A stretch of DNA of 64,000 bases from Eurosta solidaginis (GCF_040869045.1 NC_090319.1:282259693-282323692), one strand, 5' to 3'. Positions 1 to 11,724 are shown, counted from the stretch's first letter. Notes: generated from the letters alone by a model not told the origin. Program-made: numbers and translations.

Positions 1-165
1 TATAATAAGAGCATATTATGAAAAAAGTTCACCGGGTTCCACAACTTTATTTGGGTAAAATCAAAATTTTCGTCCGCAGACAGCATTTACACTCCGAACA
101 CGAAGCGAGTAGTGCCGGGGTTGGTGAGCGATACCAAAATCGAATAGGCACGAAGACTTTCAGCT

Positions 166-1555
166 ATGCTACTAATTGCAAGTAGAGCGATTGTGGTATG
201 GCTTAAAACAATTTTCGATGGGTGCAAAAGGCCGAATCATGTACCGCACTATTGTAGAACTGCTTGTGTAGTTGTCTTACCAAAGGAGGGGAAGATCTGT
301 CATATCTATCCAAAAGACTACAAGCCCATTACTTTAAAACTCTTTCTGTCCAAAACCTTTGGGAAGCTGATAGATGTGTACACAAAGTCCAAGATAGATG
401 GAAAACTATTCTCCACAACACAATATGCGTACACCAAAAGCAAATTGGTAGCACTACATAGGGTGATTATAAACATAAAGAAAGGCCTGTAATAAGAGGA
501 GTAAGCCTTAGGAGTCATTGCCGGGGCTTTCAACAATGTCTATCTTATGAAGTACATCCAGCGATAAACGAATGGATCGGCTGCATGTTAAATTGCAAGA
601 AAATTACTTCACACTGGGGGTTGTATGATACCACGAAATCAGTGGACAGGAGCACGACGCAGCACGGGGTGTTACCACCTCTACTGTGGATGCTCGTCAT
701 CAACCAACTTCTCAGGCGGTTCGATGAGGAACCCGTCAAACGTACGGCATACGCATATAACGTTGCAGTTGTCATAAGTGAAGAGTGCCTTCCAAAAATT
801 AGCTCCTTGATGGATCAGGCGCTTTGAAATACACATACCTGGGCAACTAATGTTGGATTGAGCGCCAACGCGGAGAAACCGGATATGGTATTATTTACTA
901 AGAGCTACAAAATTGATGCTAGGAGGGGTGACCCTGCAGGAGAAACCGTGCACTTAATGTCTAGGAACTATTCTAGACAGTAAGTTATCGTGGAAACTCA
1001 ACGTGGAGGAGATAGTAGAGAAGCTCTCGGCGATATTTTATGCCTGCACACTGCTTTCTGATTTCACATGCTTATAAGCTAGGCCTCGTCAGCTACAGAG
1101 TTGCCAGATCCTGAGGTGGCAATCAAGCTAAGTCCTATAAAGCCTCTAGTATTTGCCAAATGGACGGAGTTATTCTATAACATAAGTCCTGGGCCGGAAT
1201 TACGTATTACGATCCGTGATTGAAACTCATTTTTTAAATCATAATAGCTCTGAAAAGGTGGATCGGATAAATAGCATATTTGACCTAGCGACATAGTACT
1301 CGTTAGATCCAGATTTATTATAATTTAAAAAAAAAGTTTGATAGTTGCATAGTTATCGCTCGAGTGAAAATGGTCAGGCAATATCCCGAGTCGCTACGTC
1401 GCCTTTTCAGTCACTGATCGTAGCACGTAATATGGGCCTTAGTAACTATGTGGGTTTTTTCCGTCTGGGCACCAAACAAATTCTGGTAACAGTATGGATA
1501 CGTTCAGTCTATGGGAGGTCTTTATTGATCGGCCAGTTCCACCTAACCTGAGGAG
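166..1555 (+). pseudogene. Decayed non-LTR retrotransposon (RT to 3' UTR)
   Basis: This is a broken reverse transcriptase from a non-LTR retrotransposon of the I/LOA/Jockey group; I cannot assign the clade. Residues read from 264-380 resemble the RT finger region (VVLPKEGK, then YPKDYKPITL and LSKTFGKLID). Codons around 650-790 resemble the palm (TTQHGVLPPLLWMLVINQLL, then YAYNVAVVIS where YADD is expected, so the catalytic aspartates are lost). Around 960-1010 comes a thumb-like stretch (TILDSKLSWKLNVEE). The carboxyl end near 1100-1190 (LVFAKWTELFYNI) matches the tails of the fragments at 50.5 and 55.7 kb. The 3' UTR motif CATTCAGTCTATG with a CCTAACCT end lies near 1500-1555. Several stops and frame changes make it non-functional, and a MITE interrupts it at 1191-1438. 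Confidence 0.8.
1191..1438. mobile_element. MITE with GGGCC-type terminal inverted repeats, copy 1
   Basis: The left end GGGCCGGAATTACGTATTAC and the right end are imperfect inverted repeats of about 30 bp; both arms contain a GATC(A/C)GTGA(C/T)TGAAA block. The element has no coding capacity. Retroelement sequence on both sides belongs to the same copy, so the MITE inserted into that retroelement. A second copy in inverted orientation lies at 22279-22493. Confidence 0.8.
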
Positions 1556-1559
1556 AACA

Positions 1560-3100
1560 TAGTAAACGTTAGTTTTCTCGGGATACGCTCTAATGTATAT
1601 ATGCATTTTCAGCTGTTGAAAAAGACAGCAAAACGCAAATGACATTAGGGACTTTCACCAAACACAACTGTTGAGCAACCATTGAGTAATTAATTTTTTG
1701 AGGCACCGTTAATATTTTTAATTAACTCAACAGTTTGAAGCTTAAGTCAAATTACTGATTATGCTACATTCACATTTTGGGTTTTGATCGGCTGTGTGGC
1801 AGTTATACGAGTATGACATTTGAAGTGTAAAAGAGCCCCTATGGTTGGATTCAACACTCACATCTGACAAATGATGCTTTGGCAACATGTTTCCATCAGT
1901 TGAGTGATAGAAACTATATATTTATTTACCCTCACTACGGTAAGCACCTTGCCGATGGTGTGAAGCCTTAGCCGAAATCCATAGCGTCCTACTACGTTCC
2001 TCATAGAAAAGCGGAGACTTGTCAGTGACGTAGAACAACTAATCCCTTGCTTCCGCGGTGTTTCATGGAACTTATCTATTGAATGATCTGTAGCCAGGGG
2101 GTTTATTTGGCTAAACTTCATCAAAGCCTTCCCAATACCGGGCCAGTTCGGAAAGTAACAGTTGACTTAACACAGTATGAGGCGTTGCTTTGGAGACTTT
2201 TATTTTTACTCTGCGTTGTCAGGATGGTACCTTGATAAGGAGGAGTAGAGAAGGAGAATGAAATGACAAGTTAATGAAAAATAAAACTTTGCGGAGAACG
2301 GAGAAAAAGTGTACACTAGAGTACGAATTAGAGAGATTAAAAGAGCCCCTCACAATACAATCTACCATCCTACAGCACTATAAATGACTTGGGGCAATGA
2401 ATATTTATTTTGGGCTCGTGAAGTGGCAGAAGGGTTTTGCTGCAAGGAACCCTCGGTACCGCATCCGTTATGAAGAGAAATAAGTTTCGATCGTCTGAAG
2501 GTGATAAGCTTGTTTTTAATAGCCAAAACGGAACTAAGGTCAGGGCAGTGAGGCTGCAGAGCAGTTGTGTCTTCGTGCCCATTTCGCCTAGGCAGTACAG
2601 AGCTGGTACATTGCCCTTGGAACCTCACTTTAGTGTACGAACACGGAATGAGCGATGTCCAGCGAGTGAGCGGCTACTACTAGCTGAGGGAAAGGAGTGT
2701 TTTTTTAGCACGGGCTTTACCCTTTAGGTTACCTCACCCGTTTCCAACTCAACTGAGGGGAGGGGTAAGGCAGACTTATGATCACCTGATCCCTTCCATG
2801 GAATAAAGGGCTGCCGCTGTACCTTTTTGGTGCACTACCCCTCAGTCCACGAATCTGCCTACGGATTACCGACTGGTACAACTCCGCCTTCCATCCTGCC
2901 ACCGTGCAGCTATATACGTGGTCGTCTGCATTGAGTTAGCCCACATTAATATGGTATTCCTTCCAGCTCTTATTGCATATATCGAGCTCCTTAGCGACCA
3001 GTTACCAGACTACCCATGGGCAGCACGCCAGTGTGAAAAGGCAAATCAAAAACTTCCCGTCTCTAACACTGGTACGCGCTAGGTCGCCTTATTATCGCTC
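1560..3100. other. No recognisable gene
   Basis: This stretch contains short ORFs on both strands, including 88-96 codon ORFs at 1858-2124 and 2362-2727, but none resembles a family I know. From about 2700 to 3060 base composition is higher in GC than the surroundings, which suggests retroelement-derived sequence adjoining the fragment at 3105-3583. I see no RNA gene or clean repeat boundary. Confidence 0.4.
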
Positions 3101-3104
3101 AAAT

Positions 3105-3583
3105 CGCAATCACAAATTGTCATCAATGTCCTCTAACGGGAGTCCAAGGAAGCTTGCTATTTCAACAGGGGTGGACCATAGTGAGAGGGGTGTTAGAGGC
3201 GTTGGTTCCACAATACAGTTAAGGAGATGGTTGGTGTCATGTGGGGACACATTAAAAGCAGGACATATGTTTTGTATGTCTGGGTTGATTCTGGATAGGT
3301 AAGAGTTTAACCTGTTACAGTACCCAGATCAAAGTTGAGCTAGAGTGACGCGCGTTTCCCTAGGGAGAGTGCGTTCCTCCTCTGCTAGTTTTGGGTATTG
3401 TTCTTTGAATACAAGATTCGCCGGGCAATTCCTGGCATAAAGGTCCGATGCCTGTTTGTGGATTTCACTGAGGACCTTCCTGTGTTTTTTAGCTTCATAC
3501 GGCTGTGTTCTCAGGTGCCGTATTTTCCTCATAATGCTTACGGAGATGAACCCATAAGCCCCTGTGCGGTGTGGGCTCATCAA
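3105..3583 (-). pseudogene. Non-LTR retrotransposon ORF2 carboxyl end
   Basis: On the minus strand this encodes the carboxyl-terminal part of a Jockey-like non-LTR ORF2, downstream of the RT domain. Recognisable stretches in order are HLRTQPYEAKKHRKVLSE, ERTLPRETRVTLAQL, SGYCNRLNSYLSRINPDIQ, a zinc-binding motif CPAFNVSPHDTNHLLNC, and PLTPLSLWSTPVEIASFLGL. In related elements the motif reads CPAC, so the second cysteine is lost here. An in-frame stop follows LAQL. The RT itself is missing, so this is a fragment. It abuts a serine-protease fragment in the opposite orientation. Confidence 0.85.
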
Positions 3584-3589
3584 TCAGAT

Positions 3590-3697
3590 GTCTGTTGTGC
3601 GGTGGTACAAGGTGGTTGTCGGGACCCCGATATTCCGGGTTTATATACAAATGTAACAAATCTAAGATTTCGACAAATTATAACAAACAAGATGTAA
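3590..3697 (+). pseudogene. Serine-protease-like carboxyl-terminal fragment
   Basis: The plus-strand reading frame ends with AVVQGGCRDPDIPGLYTNV followed by TNLRFRQIITNKM and a stop. This is the typical end of a chymotrypsin-fold (S1) protease: the last disulphide cysteine, the D-P-D/P-G-x-Y-T-N-V motif and the terminal helix. It resembles the end of the homologue at 16479-17258 (SLFTNVTNERVLNFLRSKIE). Everything upstream, including the catalytic serine region, is replaced by the retroelement fragment at 3105-3583. I infer a broken member of the local protease family. The alternative is a genuine last exon whose earlier exons lie outside the window. Confidence 0.7.
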
Positions 3698-3699
3698 CT

Positions 3700-4200
3700 G
3701 ACATGTAATTTGAAAAGGGATGCGGAAAATCGTTCCAATATACATCATTAATCCACACTGTCGGAAAATCAACAAAACAAGATAAGCCATAATTATATGT
3801 CTGGAGGTATAACTTAGATCCTTGAAGAAATGCTCAAGAAATGATAAAGAACTCCATGTAAGTTTCAATTAATGCATGCAGATCGCATCTTGAACGAAAT
3901 TTTGAAAAGAATATTAATAATAATAAGGGAAAGTACATATTTTCAAATAAAACCACTTTAATTTTTGCCATACAAGGGGAAAATACAAAAATGTTCTTGA
4001 ACGTTTTCCTATGATGCGGATACCGCACTATAAACAAGGTTTTTTAGAAGACGTTGATCCCTGATCTACTTCCCAGAAGTAGTTGTGTACCAAAAGTTAC
4101 CCCATAAGAAAATACCTATCAAAATTTGCTTTTCCATTCACGCGTAGTGCTATGAGCGTGAAAAAGAGGGATTCCTTTTTATATCCGGCTTGTACTTATA
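3700..4200. other. No recognisable gene
   Basis: AT-rich sequence with only short shadow ORFs; nothing recognised. Confidence 0.4.
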
Positions 4201-4204
4201 CACA

Positions 4205-4335
4205 AGGGTATTATAACATTAATTAGATAACGGTAGTACCTTGTGTCAGAAAGGAATCGAGATAGATATAGGCTTCCGTATAACAAAATGATCAGGATTG
4301 AAAAAGATTTTGATTGAGCCATGCCCGTCCCCGCT
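4205..4335 (+). mobile_element. DINE-1/Helentron-like fragment (5' part)
   Basis: The block containing AGAAAGGAATCGAGATAGAT and a GAGCCATGCCCGTCC stretch is the 5' region of the DINE-like family that is complete at 30928-33287. Only about 130 bp remain; the terminus and the rest are missing. The sequence from here to 4740 shows nothing else recognisable. Confidence 0.7.
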
Positions 4336-4739
4336 TAACACAAAAACTTATTATTATTATCATATATATTATTTCTAATTGCTCTTTTTATGTACGGGTT
4401 CCTTTGTCGCTCTTATTTGGAATCCAAATCTATAAATAAAGTTTTGGTTGTAAATATGGAGATTCGGGCTATTAGCGAGTTTGGGCAATTTTGGTCGTAG
4501 TGCTTTTATTTAGCTATATTTTATTAAAATAATTTGTTAAAATTAAACGATTGTGACCATATAATTAAATCTATTTGTACTATGGCACTATTGTGAATAA
4601 TTGCACTGCATTACCGGTAGTTTCTACCATACGCCAGATGGCAGCGCAAGCTTTTCGATTGATTGATAGAACAGCTGATTTCTGTTGATATTTGATAAGA
4701 GACTTTTATATTGGTTGCGCAAGATTCTCACGGGTCCGG

Positions 4740-5390
4740 CTCGTTACTATTATTGTTAGGCCTGAAAGCACTGCGACCTTTGTGCAGATCTATTGTACAT
4801 GACCTTTCAGCTTAATTATGTATGTGGAGGCTTTTGATGTATCTAAGTATTTCTTCAGGCTTTTTACTCCATATCATATTGGGATTAAAAGTCACACCAC
4901 CTAGATGGGAGAGTCTCTGCCTTGTCAGAGCGTTGCCGAAAGTATAAACAGTTTGACCTGTCTTTGCTCTGGGCAGTCAATCCAGTTACGTCTGAATTTT
5001 TTGTTTGCCAGTTACTTATGGTTTCCACAAAAGTTACTTATGTGAGTCCACAAAAAAACTCTTGACCGTAGAATGCTGCTATAGCACATATGCATGTTCA
5101 TTACCTTCATGTCCCTGATGTCCAGGAACCCATCCTAACAAAACCTTGTTTTTGGCTCCCAAGTCATTAGGGATTTCAATGCAATTGTCCACTAGCTTTA
5201 ATGTAAATGAGTAGGATTGCAAGGCATGCATGGTCGCCTAGCTGTCTGACATAATATAGTTGCTCTTCGAGGATGAGCCTCTCAATTGCATGAATTTCTG
5301 CCTGAAAAATGGTGGTGGTGAAATTCGTATTGATTTCTTGAAGTTTGGCCCATTGAACAATATAATTGAGCAAAGCTTTAGATATTTTAA
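4740..5390 (-). pseudogene. Non-LTR retrotransposon RNase H region
   Basis: The minus strand carries a degraded RNase H domain of a non-LTR element. The frame with FTTTIFQAEIHAIERL is followed, in another frame, by LLGWVPGHQGHEGNEHAY, the W-V-P-G-H-x-G-x-x-G-N-E motif near the end of retroelement RNase H. A carboxyl region then reads toward lower coordinates through stops and frame changes. No RT is attached. This family of tails recurs at 29.0, 50.5, 55.7 and 60.5 kb. Confidence 0.75.
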
Positions 5391-5394
5391 CGAA

Positions 5395-5760
5395 GTTTGG
5401 TATACTGTCTTACCCAGAATAGATTGCTGTTGAAAATGGGAAAAATCGACGACAACTACACCCACTTTTTCAATATCGAAAAATTGAATAGAGTGATGAA
5501 ACTTAATACGGACTCATTCAGTGTATGTGAGGTCCTCTTGGACCGGCTAGTTCAACCTAATAGGTGTGTTGACCCTTTGACTCAAAAAAGAAATTTAGTA
5601 AAATTTTGGTAAAATGACGTGGCACCGCCCACATTTAGAAGAAGAAAAATCAAAAGTGTTTCAAACCGTTGAAGTCATCATGTTAAAATTTGGCAAAGTT
5701 AACAAAACCGTAAAAAACCCATATCCGATATTTCAATGCTAAAGACCAAATTTTTTTTAA
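5395..5760. mobile_element. Mixed DINE-like and non-LTR 3' UTR fragments
   Basis: At about 5430-5480 and 5575-5700 the sequence matches internal DINE-like segments (CCACTTTTTCAATATCGAAA, GGCACCGCCCAC, GAAGTCATCATGTTAAAATT). Between them, near 5505-5565, lies a plus-strand non-LTR 3' end (CATTCAGTGTATGTGAGGTC, then GTTCAACCTAA). The arrangement suggests a retroelement tail inside an old DINE-like copy. Confidence 0.6.
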
Positions 5761-5804
5761 ATTGACTGGACCATGTGTTTAAATTAGAAACTATGATCCA
5801 ATAA

Positions 5805-6078
5805 ATAAAAAAGGGAGGCGCGAAAGCGTCGTTCTACTTTTAATTTTTCCTACAAGTTGCAACTCCAAACCGCACTTGTAAGTCAGATGAATTTTCACTG
5901 AGAATCTTCTCGCAGCAGAAATACAGTCGTAGTGGCCCGCCTAAAAAAACTTTCTTCTAATTGAAAAAACTTGTTTCTAAAATTTTGATGTTTTTTTTTG
6001 CCCGGGGCGTGAACGCAGGAACTTCGGTGTTGGTCGGCGAAGCACGCTCCCATCACACCACGCCGGCCGGGCAATTTT
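5805..6078 (-). mobile_element. tRNA-derived SINE, copy 1
   Basis: On the minus strand the element begins near 6078 with a tRNA-like head. An A-box-like TGGTGTGATGG and a B-box-like GCGTTCACGCC are followed by a tRNA-unrelated body shared with 51300-51655 (AAATTCATCTGAC-type block, ATTTTTCC, GGCGC near the tail). No coding capacity. The internal Pol III promoter boxes make it a retroposed SINE rather than a tRNA gene. Confidence 0.8.
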
Positions 6079-6346
6079 TACTTTATTCTAACCCATCTTA
6101 GCTTGTGACGGGTTGAACAAATCACTTTGAAGCGATTATTTTCTCTTGAGTACAACGAAAAAACTTAATAAAACCAGATTCCTAGAGGATTAATATATCT
6201 GCTCCACTTTTTTCACAGATTGAAAGACAACCCCTTAGTTTAAATTTTTTCCATAGTACAAACATTTAAGCCAAAAATATCACCATTGCAAAAGTTTTAT
6301 CTTGTGGTCGTCTGCATTGATTAATTTGCAACTTGTGCTTGAAAAT

Positions 6347-6370
6347 TTAGATTAGATTAGATTAGATTTA
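6347..6370. repeat. TTAGA pentanucleotide microsatellite
   Basis: About five units of TTAGA occur in a row. Read on the minus strand this is a TCTAA-type tail, as often found at the 3' ends of CR1/RTE-like retroelements, but I cannot identify an attached element. Confidence 0.8.
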
Positions 6371-6566
6371 TTAATTTTCTTTCAAATCAAACAATAATTT
6401 TTACATGTTTACATAAATAAAATTGCCACTAAAATTAATACATTGAAATTGAATGAAAGAAAAGTAAGGCATTCTGTAAAGTTATATTAAACTTTAAGCT
6501 GCAGACATTGGTGCGTTATCGGTAACCTTATAAAAGCTGATTCGACCAAACTTCTTATGGGAATCA

Positions 6567-7010
6567 ATGTAATCGATTATAGGTGTCATAACGTAACACT
6601 AAGGTCGTAACCGTATCGTAGCCAACCAATTGGTTTTGGGTTTTTCGCCATTTCCATAATCTAAAAATATTGAGTTGGTGAATTTAAAAACTTTTTGTAG
6701 ATTTTATTCATTGTTTTGGATACGATATGATTACAAGACTTATTTTGTGTAGAATATGTTTGTAAATTTTTTGCGTTTTCTTCATTTTTATGAAATTTTC
6801 ACGATTTTTAGGTAAGGGCACCATTAATCGATAACAATGTATCGTATAGGGTTACGTTAAGCTGTAGTCATTGGTTCCGTTTGTCGTATCGCTGTCGTCG
6901 TATCCCTAACGTAATCAGCTGTTTATCGTTACGAAGGTAAACCAAAAACCAATTGGTTGGCTACGATACGGTTACGACCTTAGCGGCACCAATAATCGAT
7001 TGCAGATAGT
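6567..7010. mobile_element. Long-TIR MITE, copy 1
   Basis: The arms 6599-6643 and 6939-6983 are near-perfect inverted repeats of about 45 bp, beginning CTAAGGTCGTAACCGTATCG. The similarity extends outward with a gap to blocks containing AATCGATTAT on both sides. The interior repeats related blocks around 6805-6905 and has no ORF. A partial second copy is at 16014-16135. The R1-like retrotransposon starts right after it. Confidence 0.75.
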
Positions 7011-7039
7011 TCGATGAACTACTGGAGTACGCGGTATAA

Positions 7040-8112
7040 GTGCTGCGCGAGATGCAGGAAACCGCTCTCAAACAGAAGACCGTGTCCAAGGACATAAAAA
7101 CCGGTATGGCTCTTCTCGAGGAAGCGTTAAGCTGCATGGGATCGTTAAGGGCCCAAAAGGTAGATGAGAGCAGAGAATCGGGCCGAAAAGCAAGAGGGCA
7201 CGAACGAGCTCAGATTCCCACTCAGAGGACTTGGAAGCCAAAAAGAAACGAGATGAAAGAACAAATACGCTTTCACAAGGTGAGTCTTGATCCAATGTAG
7301 CGCGCCGGAGGCTGAAACAGCGGGCCCAGCCAGCCAAGCAGGCAACCCCCGTCCAAGCTCCTAAAGCTCAAAAACGGGCGAGGAAGAGAAGACAAGCAGC
7401 AACTTTTGTTGTAAAACCTGTGGAAGGCAAAAGCTATGCCCAGGTACTAGGGGCCATACGCGGCCAGCTCCGCCCTAATGACACAGGTACGGTGGTACGG
7501 TCAGTACGAAAAACCAAATCTGGTAACGTACTGATTGAAACGACGCGCTGCAGAGACCAGACGGCCTTCAGAGCAGCTATAGGTAGTACAGTAGGAGAGG
7601 TCGGTGAAGCACAACAGCTTTCCAAGCGGATGAAGTTGGAAGTACTTTGCATGGACTGTCTCACAACTGAAACAGAAATCCAAGACGCAAGAAGGAGGGA
7701 GGTCGGAAACGAAGAAATCACTAGACCTCTCCGTGTCCCTGTGTTCGCAGCAAACCAAAGAGAACAGAAAATGGCGGTCGTAGAAGTGGACGAGAATATT
7801 GGCAACGCCCTACTCAAAAAAGGTAAAATTCCTATCGGATGGATACAGTGCCGAATCAGACAGCGAGCTGAAGTACAACGCTGCTTTAGGTGTCTCGGCT
7901 ACGGACACCGGAAGGCTGAATGCAAGGGTCCAGACAGGAGTAACGCCTGCTGGAAGTGTGGGCAAAGCGGCCACAAAACTTCGGCCTGTACCGCAGCTCC
8001 AAAATGTTACCTGTGTAATACACACAAGCTCGATCATGTCCCTGGATCTGGAGCATGCAGCATTTTCAGAGCGGAACTCGCTGTTGCAAAGGCCAAAGTC
8101 TCAATTCAATAG
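7040..8112 (+). pseudogene. R1-like non-LTR element ORF1 (Gag-like)
   Basis: This is the nucleic-acid-binding first ORF of the retrotransposon that spans 7040-11297. The amino half (from 7040) is basic and rich in K, R, E and Q. It is separated by a frameshift and a stop near 7298 from the main frame, which runs from about 7300 through the ATG at 7420 to the stop at 8112. The carboxyl third carries three tandem zinc knuckles: CFRCLGYGHRKAEC, CWKCGQSGHKTSAC, and a CYLCNTHKLDHVPGSGAC variant. This arrangement is typical of R1/I/Jockey-group ORF1 proteins, which bind the element's RNA. ORF2 starts in another frame and overlaps its end. Confidence 0.85.
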
Positions 8113-11019
8113 TGATTAGTTTTATCCAAGGCAACCTAAACCGGAGCAGACTTGCTGATGAGGTACTACAACAGTTGGTCTTAGACCATAAAGCTAACTG
8201 CGTTATCATCAACGAACCCTATAGAGCCCGAAATGATTGTCATATAGACAACACCGGCACCGCCGCAATCTGGATGACAGATGCAAACGCCAATATTGTG
8301 AACCGTGTTGCCGGACAAGGCTACGTCCGCCTAACTACGAATAATACCACAATAGTAAGCTGCTACTTGTCCCCGAATGATCCCATTCAAACGTTCAGGG
8401 AAAAGCTTGAACTTATTGAAGACGACAGAGGGACTTAACTAGTAACCTGGTTGTGGCGGGAGACTTTAACGCAAGAGCCATCGAATGGGAAATGCCGCAG
8501 ACTAACACTCGTGGAAGTTTAGTCCTTGGGATGGCAGACAGGCTCGGTTTGAACGTGCTTAACACTGGTACGACCCCTACATACCGACGTCCAGGCTTTG
8601 GATACTCGATCGCCGATGTAACACTAGTTTCAGAAAGCCTGCTGCTGACCGCTGCTGGATGGAGAGTCATAGAGGATCTGACTGGCAGCGATCACAACTA
8701 CATAACTTTCCACCTAAACGATCCCGGTCAGAGGCAGATTCCGAACGGGCCACGTAGAACAAAAGCATGGGACGCATCCAAGGTCGACTCTGCCACATTC
8801 TCCGCATCAGTACTGGGGGATGCCCGACGGATAATCAACAACTCCAGTCCGACGGAAGAGACGGTTGAAAAGACAATGATCTGTCTTCGCCACGCTTGCA
8901 ACCTCTCTATGCCACGGAGGGGAGTGTGGAGGGGTAAAAAGCAGGTATACTGGTGGAATAGCGAAATCGCGGAGCTGCGGAAAATATGCCACAGGATGCG
9001 AAGGCTAGCAACTCGCGCGCGCGGCAGGCCTGAGGCTCTAGAAAAGTCGGAAGCGTACAAAGGAGCGAAGAAAGCTCTTAGTGCTGCCATTAAGCAAAGC
9101 AAGCTTAAGTGCTGGAAAGCGCTTTGCGAGGAAGTGGATCGAGACCCCTGGGGGCAGGGATATAAGATAGTAATGAAGAAGTTCCGTCCGCCAAACCAGC
9201 TGATGGACGAGAACTAAATAAGGAACATTGTGGATGGCCTGTTTCCCACCCAACTGCCTAGGGAGGGCGGGTACGTTACCCATGAAGATCGCAACGTGGA
9301 ACCATTCCAAGAAGAAGAGCTTAAAACTACCGTGCGAACTATGAAACCTAGGAAAGCATCTGGGCCCGACGGAATACCCCCGGAGGCAATTAGACTAGCT
9401 GCAAATAACTGCCCAGAACTTATGTTGCACATGTACAACAAATGTCTCGAAGAAAGAACTTTCCCACCCATATGGAAGACAGCACGACTGGTTCTCATTC
9501 CAAAAGGGAAAGGAGATCCCAACTCTCCATCATCCTACCGTCCCCTATTTATGTTGGACACAGCAGGGAAATTGATGGAGAGTCTCCTGAAGTAACGCCT
9601 CACCAGAGCGTTACAGGACGCCGGAGGACTGTCACCCAGACAGCATGGTTTTCGGAGGGGGCACTCCACAATCCATGCCATAGCAGAAGTTATAGACGCA
9701 GTCAAGAAAGCCGAGACAGCGTGCCACAGAGCAAGGCCTATAGTGTTGCTGGTCACGCTGGACGTCAAAAACGCTTTTAACTCAGCTAGGTGGGAGGACA
9801 TGCTTGAGGCACTAGAAAGCACATTCAAAGTACCGCAATATTTGTTAGAAATTTTAAGGGACTACCTAAGAGAGAGGTATCTAATATATGAAAGTACTCA
9901 CGGTCAAAAAAAGGTAAAAATAACAGGTGGGGCAGCCCAGGGTTCGGTACTAGGTCCCGATCTCTGGAATATAACTTACGACAGTCTTCTTCGATTAGAC
10001 ATGTCAGAAAGCACCTTCCTCGTTGCCTTTGCAGACGACGTGGCAGCTGTGATAACAGCACCAAGCTGCGAGCTGGCACAGCTAAAATTAAACCAGGTCA
10101 TGCGTAATGTAAATAGGTGGATGGCTGAGCACGGCTCCAGTTAGCAACAGCCAAAACGGAGATCGTCATCCTCACAAAGAGACGTATTCCCACTACTAGG
10201 AACATGATGGTTGGGGACCAGCCAATAGAAACACTCGCTTCAACGAAATATCTGGGAGTGAGGTTAGACAGCAAACTCAACTTCTCGGATCACATACGAG
10301 GAGCCTGCGAAAGAGCTGCGCGCATAATAGCGCAGTTGAGTAGATTAATGGCAAACACAGGTGGCCCAAAGCCATGCACAAGGAAGTTGCTTGCATCAGG
10401 CTCGGATTCTATACTCTTATATGATGCAGAAATCTGGGCGAACGCAATGAAATACCGGAAGAACCGAGTCGCCCTCACCTTGGTCCAACGCAGAGGGGTG
10501 CTGCGAATATCTTCGGCTTACCGCACGGTATCAGCTAAAGCTGTCCTGGTCGTTGCGGGAACCATACCGATATATCTTCTCGTTGAGGAAAGAAAAACAA
10601 TATATGACAACGGATCGCAAGCAAGTAGAGCTGCTGTTGCCATGCATGCGCGAGAAGAATCGATCCGACCCTGGCAAGATCAGTGAAGCAACAGCATCGT
10701 AGGAAAGTGGACTAGGGAACTAATCCCTGAACTGAATCCATGGTTGAAGCGACCGCACGGAGAGGTAGACTTTTACCTGACCCAGTTTCTAACGGGACAT
10801 GGTTACTTCCGCAAATACCTATACAGAATGGGTAAGGTTGATAGTCCGAGCTGCCTGTACTGTGGGAAAATAAATGATGTACGCCACACTTTCTTCGAAT
10901 GCAGGCACTTCTCCCATCAGCGAAGGAGGGTAGAAGAGGTACTTGGCGACCTATCCCCGGGCATTGTCATTAATAACATGACCTGTCGAAGAGATGGGAT
11001 ACGGTCAGCACATATGTGA
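8055..11019 (+). pseudogene. R1-like non-LTR element ORF2 (endonuclease-RT)
   Basis: The second ORF encodes an apurinic-type endonuclease followed by reverse transcriptase. Endonuclease runs from 8112 (FIQGNLNRSRLADEVLQQ, then NEPYRAR) through a stop near 8437 and on from 8453 (GDFNARAIEWEMPQTNTRG, SDHNYITFH at its end). RT starts near 9290 (MKPRKASGPDGIPPEAI, PPIWKTARLVLIPKGKG). It continues after a stop near 9595 with motif A (TLDVKNAFNSARW), motif B (GAAQGSVLGPDLWNI) and the catalytic FADD in VAFADDVAAVI near 10030. The thumb (STKYLGVRLDSKLNFSDHI) and a carboxyl zinc motif CLYCGKINDVRHTFFEC close it. Stops or frameshifts near 8437, 9217, 9595, 10143 and 10684 disable it, but sequence quality remains high, so decay is moderate. 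Confidence 0.9.
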
Positions 11020-11297
11020 GGCATATACTTACCAGTAAACGAGAAGACGGATGCCTAGCCCATTAGCGTGAGAGTAGCCATAGAGCTCACGTAGCGCGCA
11101 CCCGTACCCGAAGTAATGCTAAACGCGGTCCCAGGTACGGGGATTTGCGCGGGCCGTGGGAGGTTAGGTTTTAGTGGGTAGGCCTTCATGGAAGAAGGGA
11201 GTCCTACACTCGGAGAGTCTCGCAGTGAGGATTAAATATCCCGGTCAGTGCATAAAGCATTTCCTCCTTCCACGAAACACAAAAAAAAAAAAAAAAC
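11020..11297 (+). other. 3' UTR and poly(A) of the R1-like element
   Basis: The non-coding tail is relatively GC-rich and ends with a run of A at 11281-11296, as expected for target-primed reverse transcription. The hexamer array starts at the next base. Confidence 0.75.
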
Positions 11298-11635
11298 GTT
11301 AACTTTAACTTTATTTTTAATTTTAACTTTAACTTTAACTTTAACTTCCACTTTAACTTTAACGTTAACTTTAACTTTAACTTTATTTTTAACTTTAACT
11401 TTAACTTCCACTTTAACTTTAACGTTAACTTTAACTTTATTTTTAACTTTAACTTTAACTTTAACTTCCACTTTAACTTTAACGTTAACTTTAACTTTAA
11501 CCTTAACTCTAACTTTAACTTTAACTTTGACTTTAACTTCCACTTTAACTTTAACGTTAACTTTAACTTTAACTTTATTTTTAACTTTAACTTTAACTTC
11601 CACTTTAACTTTAACGTTAACTTTAACTTTATGAT
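11298..11635. repeat. TTAACT hexanucleotide array, locus 1
   Basis: The array consists of TTAACT units with recurring variants (TTATTT, TTCCAC, TTAACG) arranged in a roughly 55-65 bp higher-order pattern. Because the unit length is a multiple of three it stays open on both strands, giving alternating Thr-Leu or Val-Lys peptides that are an artefact. A complementary array lies at 45983-46670. Confidence 0.9.
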
Positions 11636-11724
11636 AGAGATCCAATTTTATGTATTTGGCCTGTTGCTAACACCGAACCTTTTTCGAACCTTTTCGAACC
11701 GATAAAATCTATGCAATAGCTTAA

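Noticed and set aside
11298..11635. Telomeric repeat
   Set aside because: The unit TTAACT is not the arthropod TTAGG and the array is internal with higher-order variants.
11232..11645. ORFs of 137 and 128 codons on both strands
   Set aside because: Same artefact of the other hexanucleotide array.
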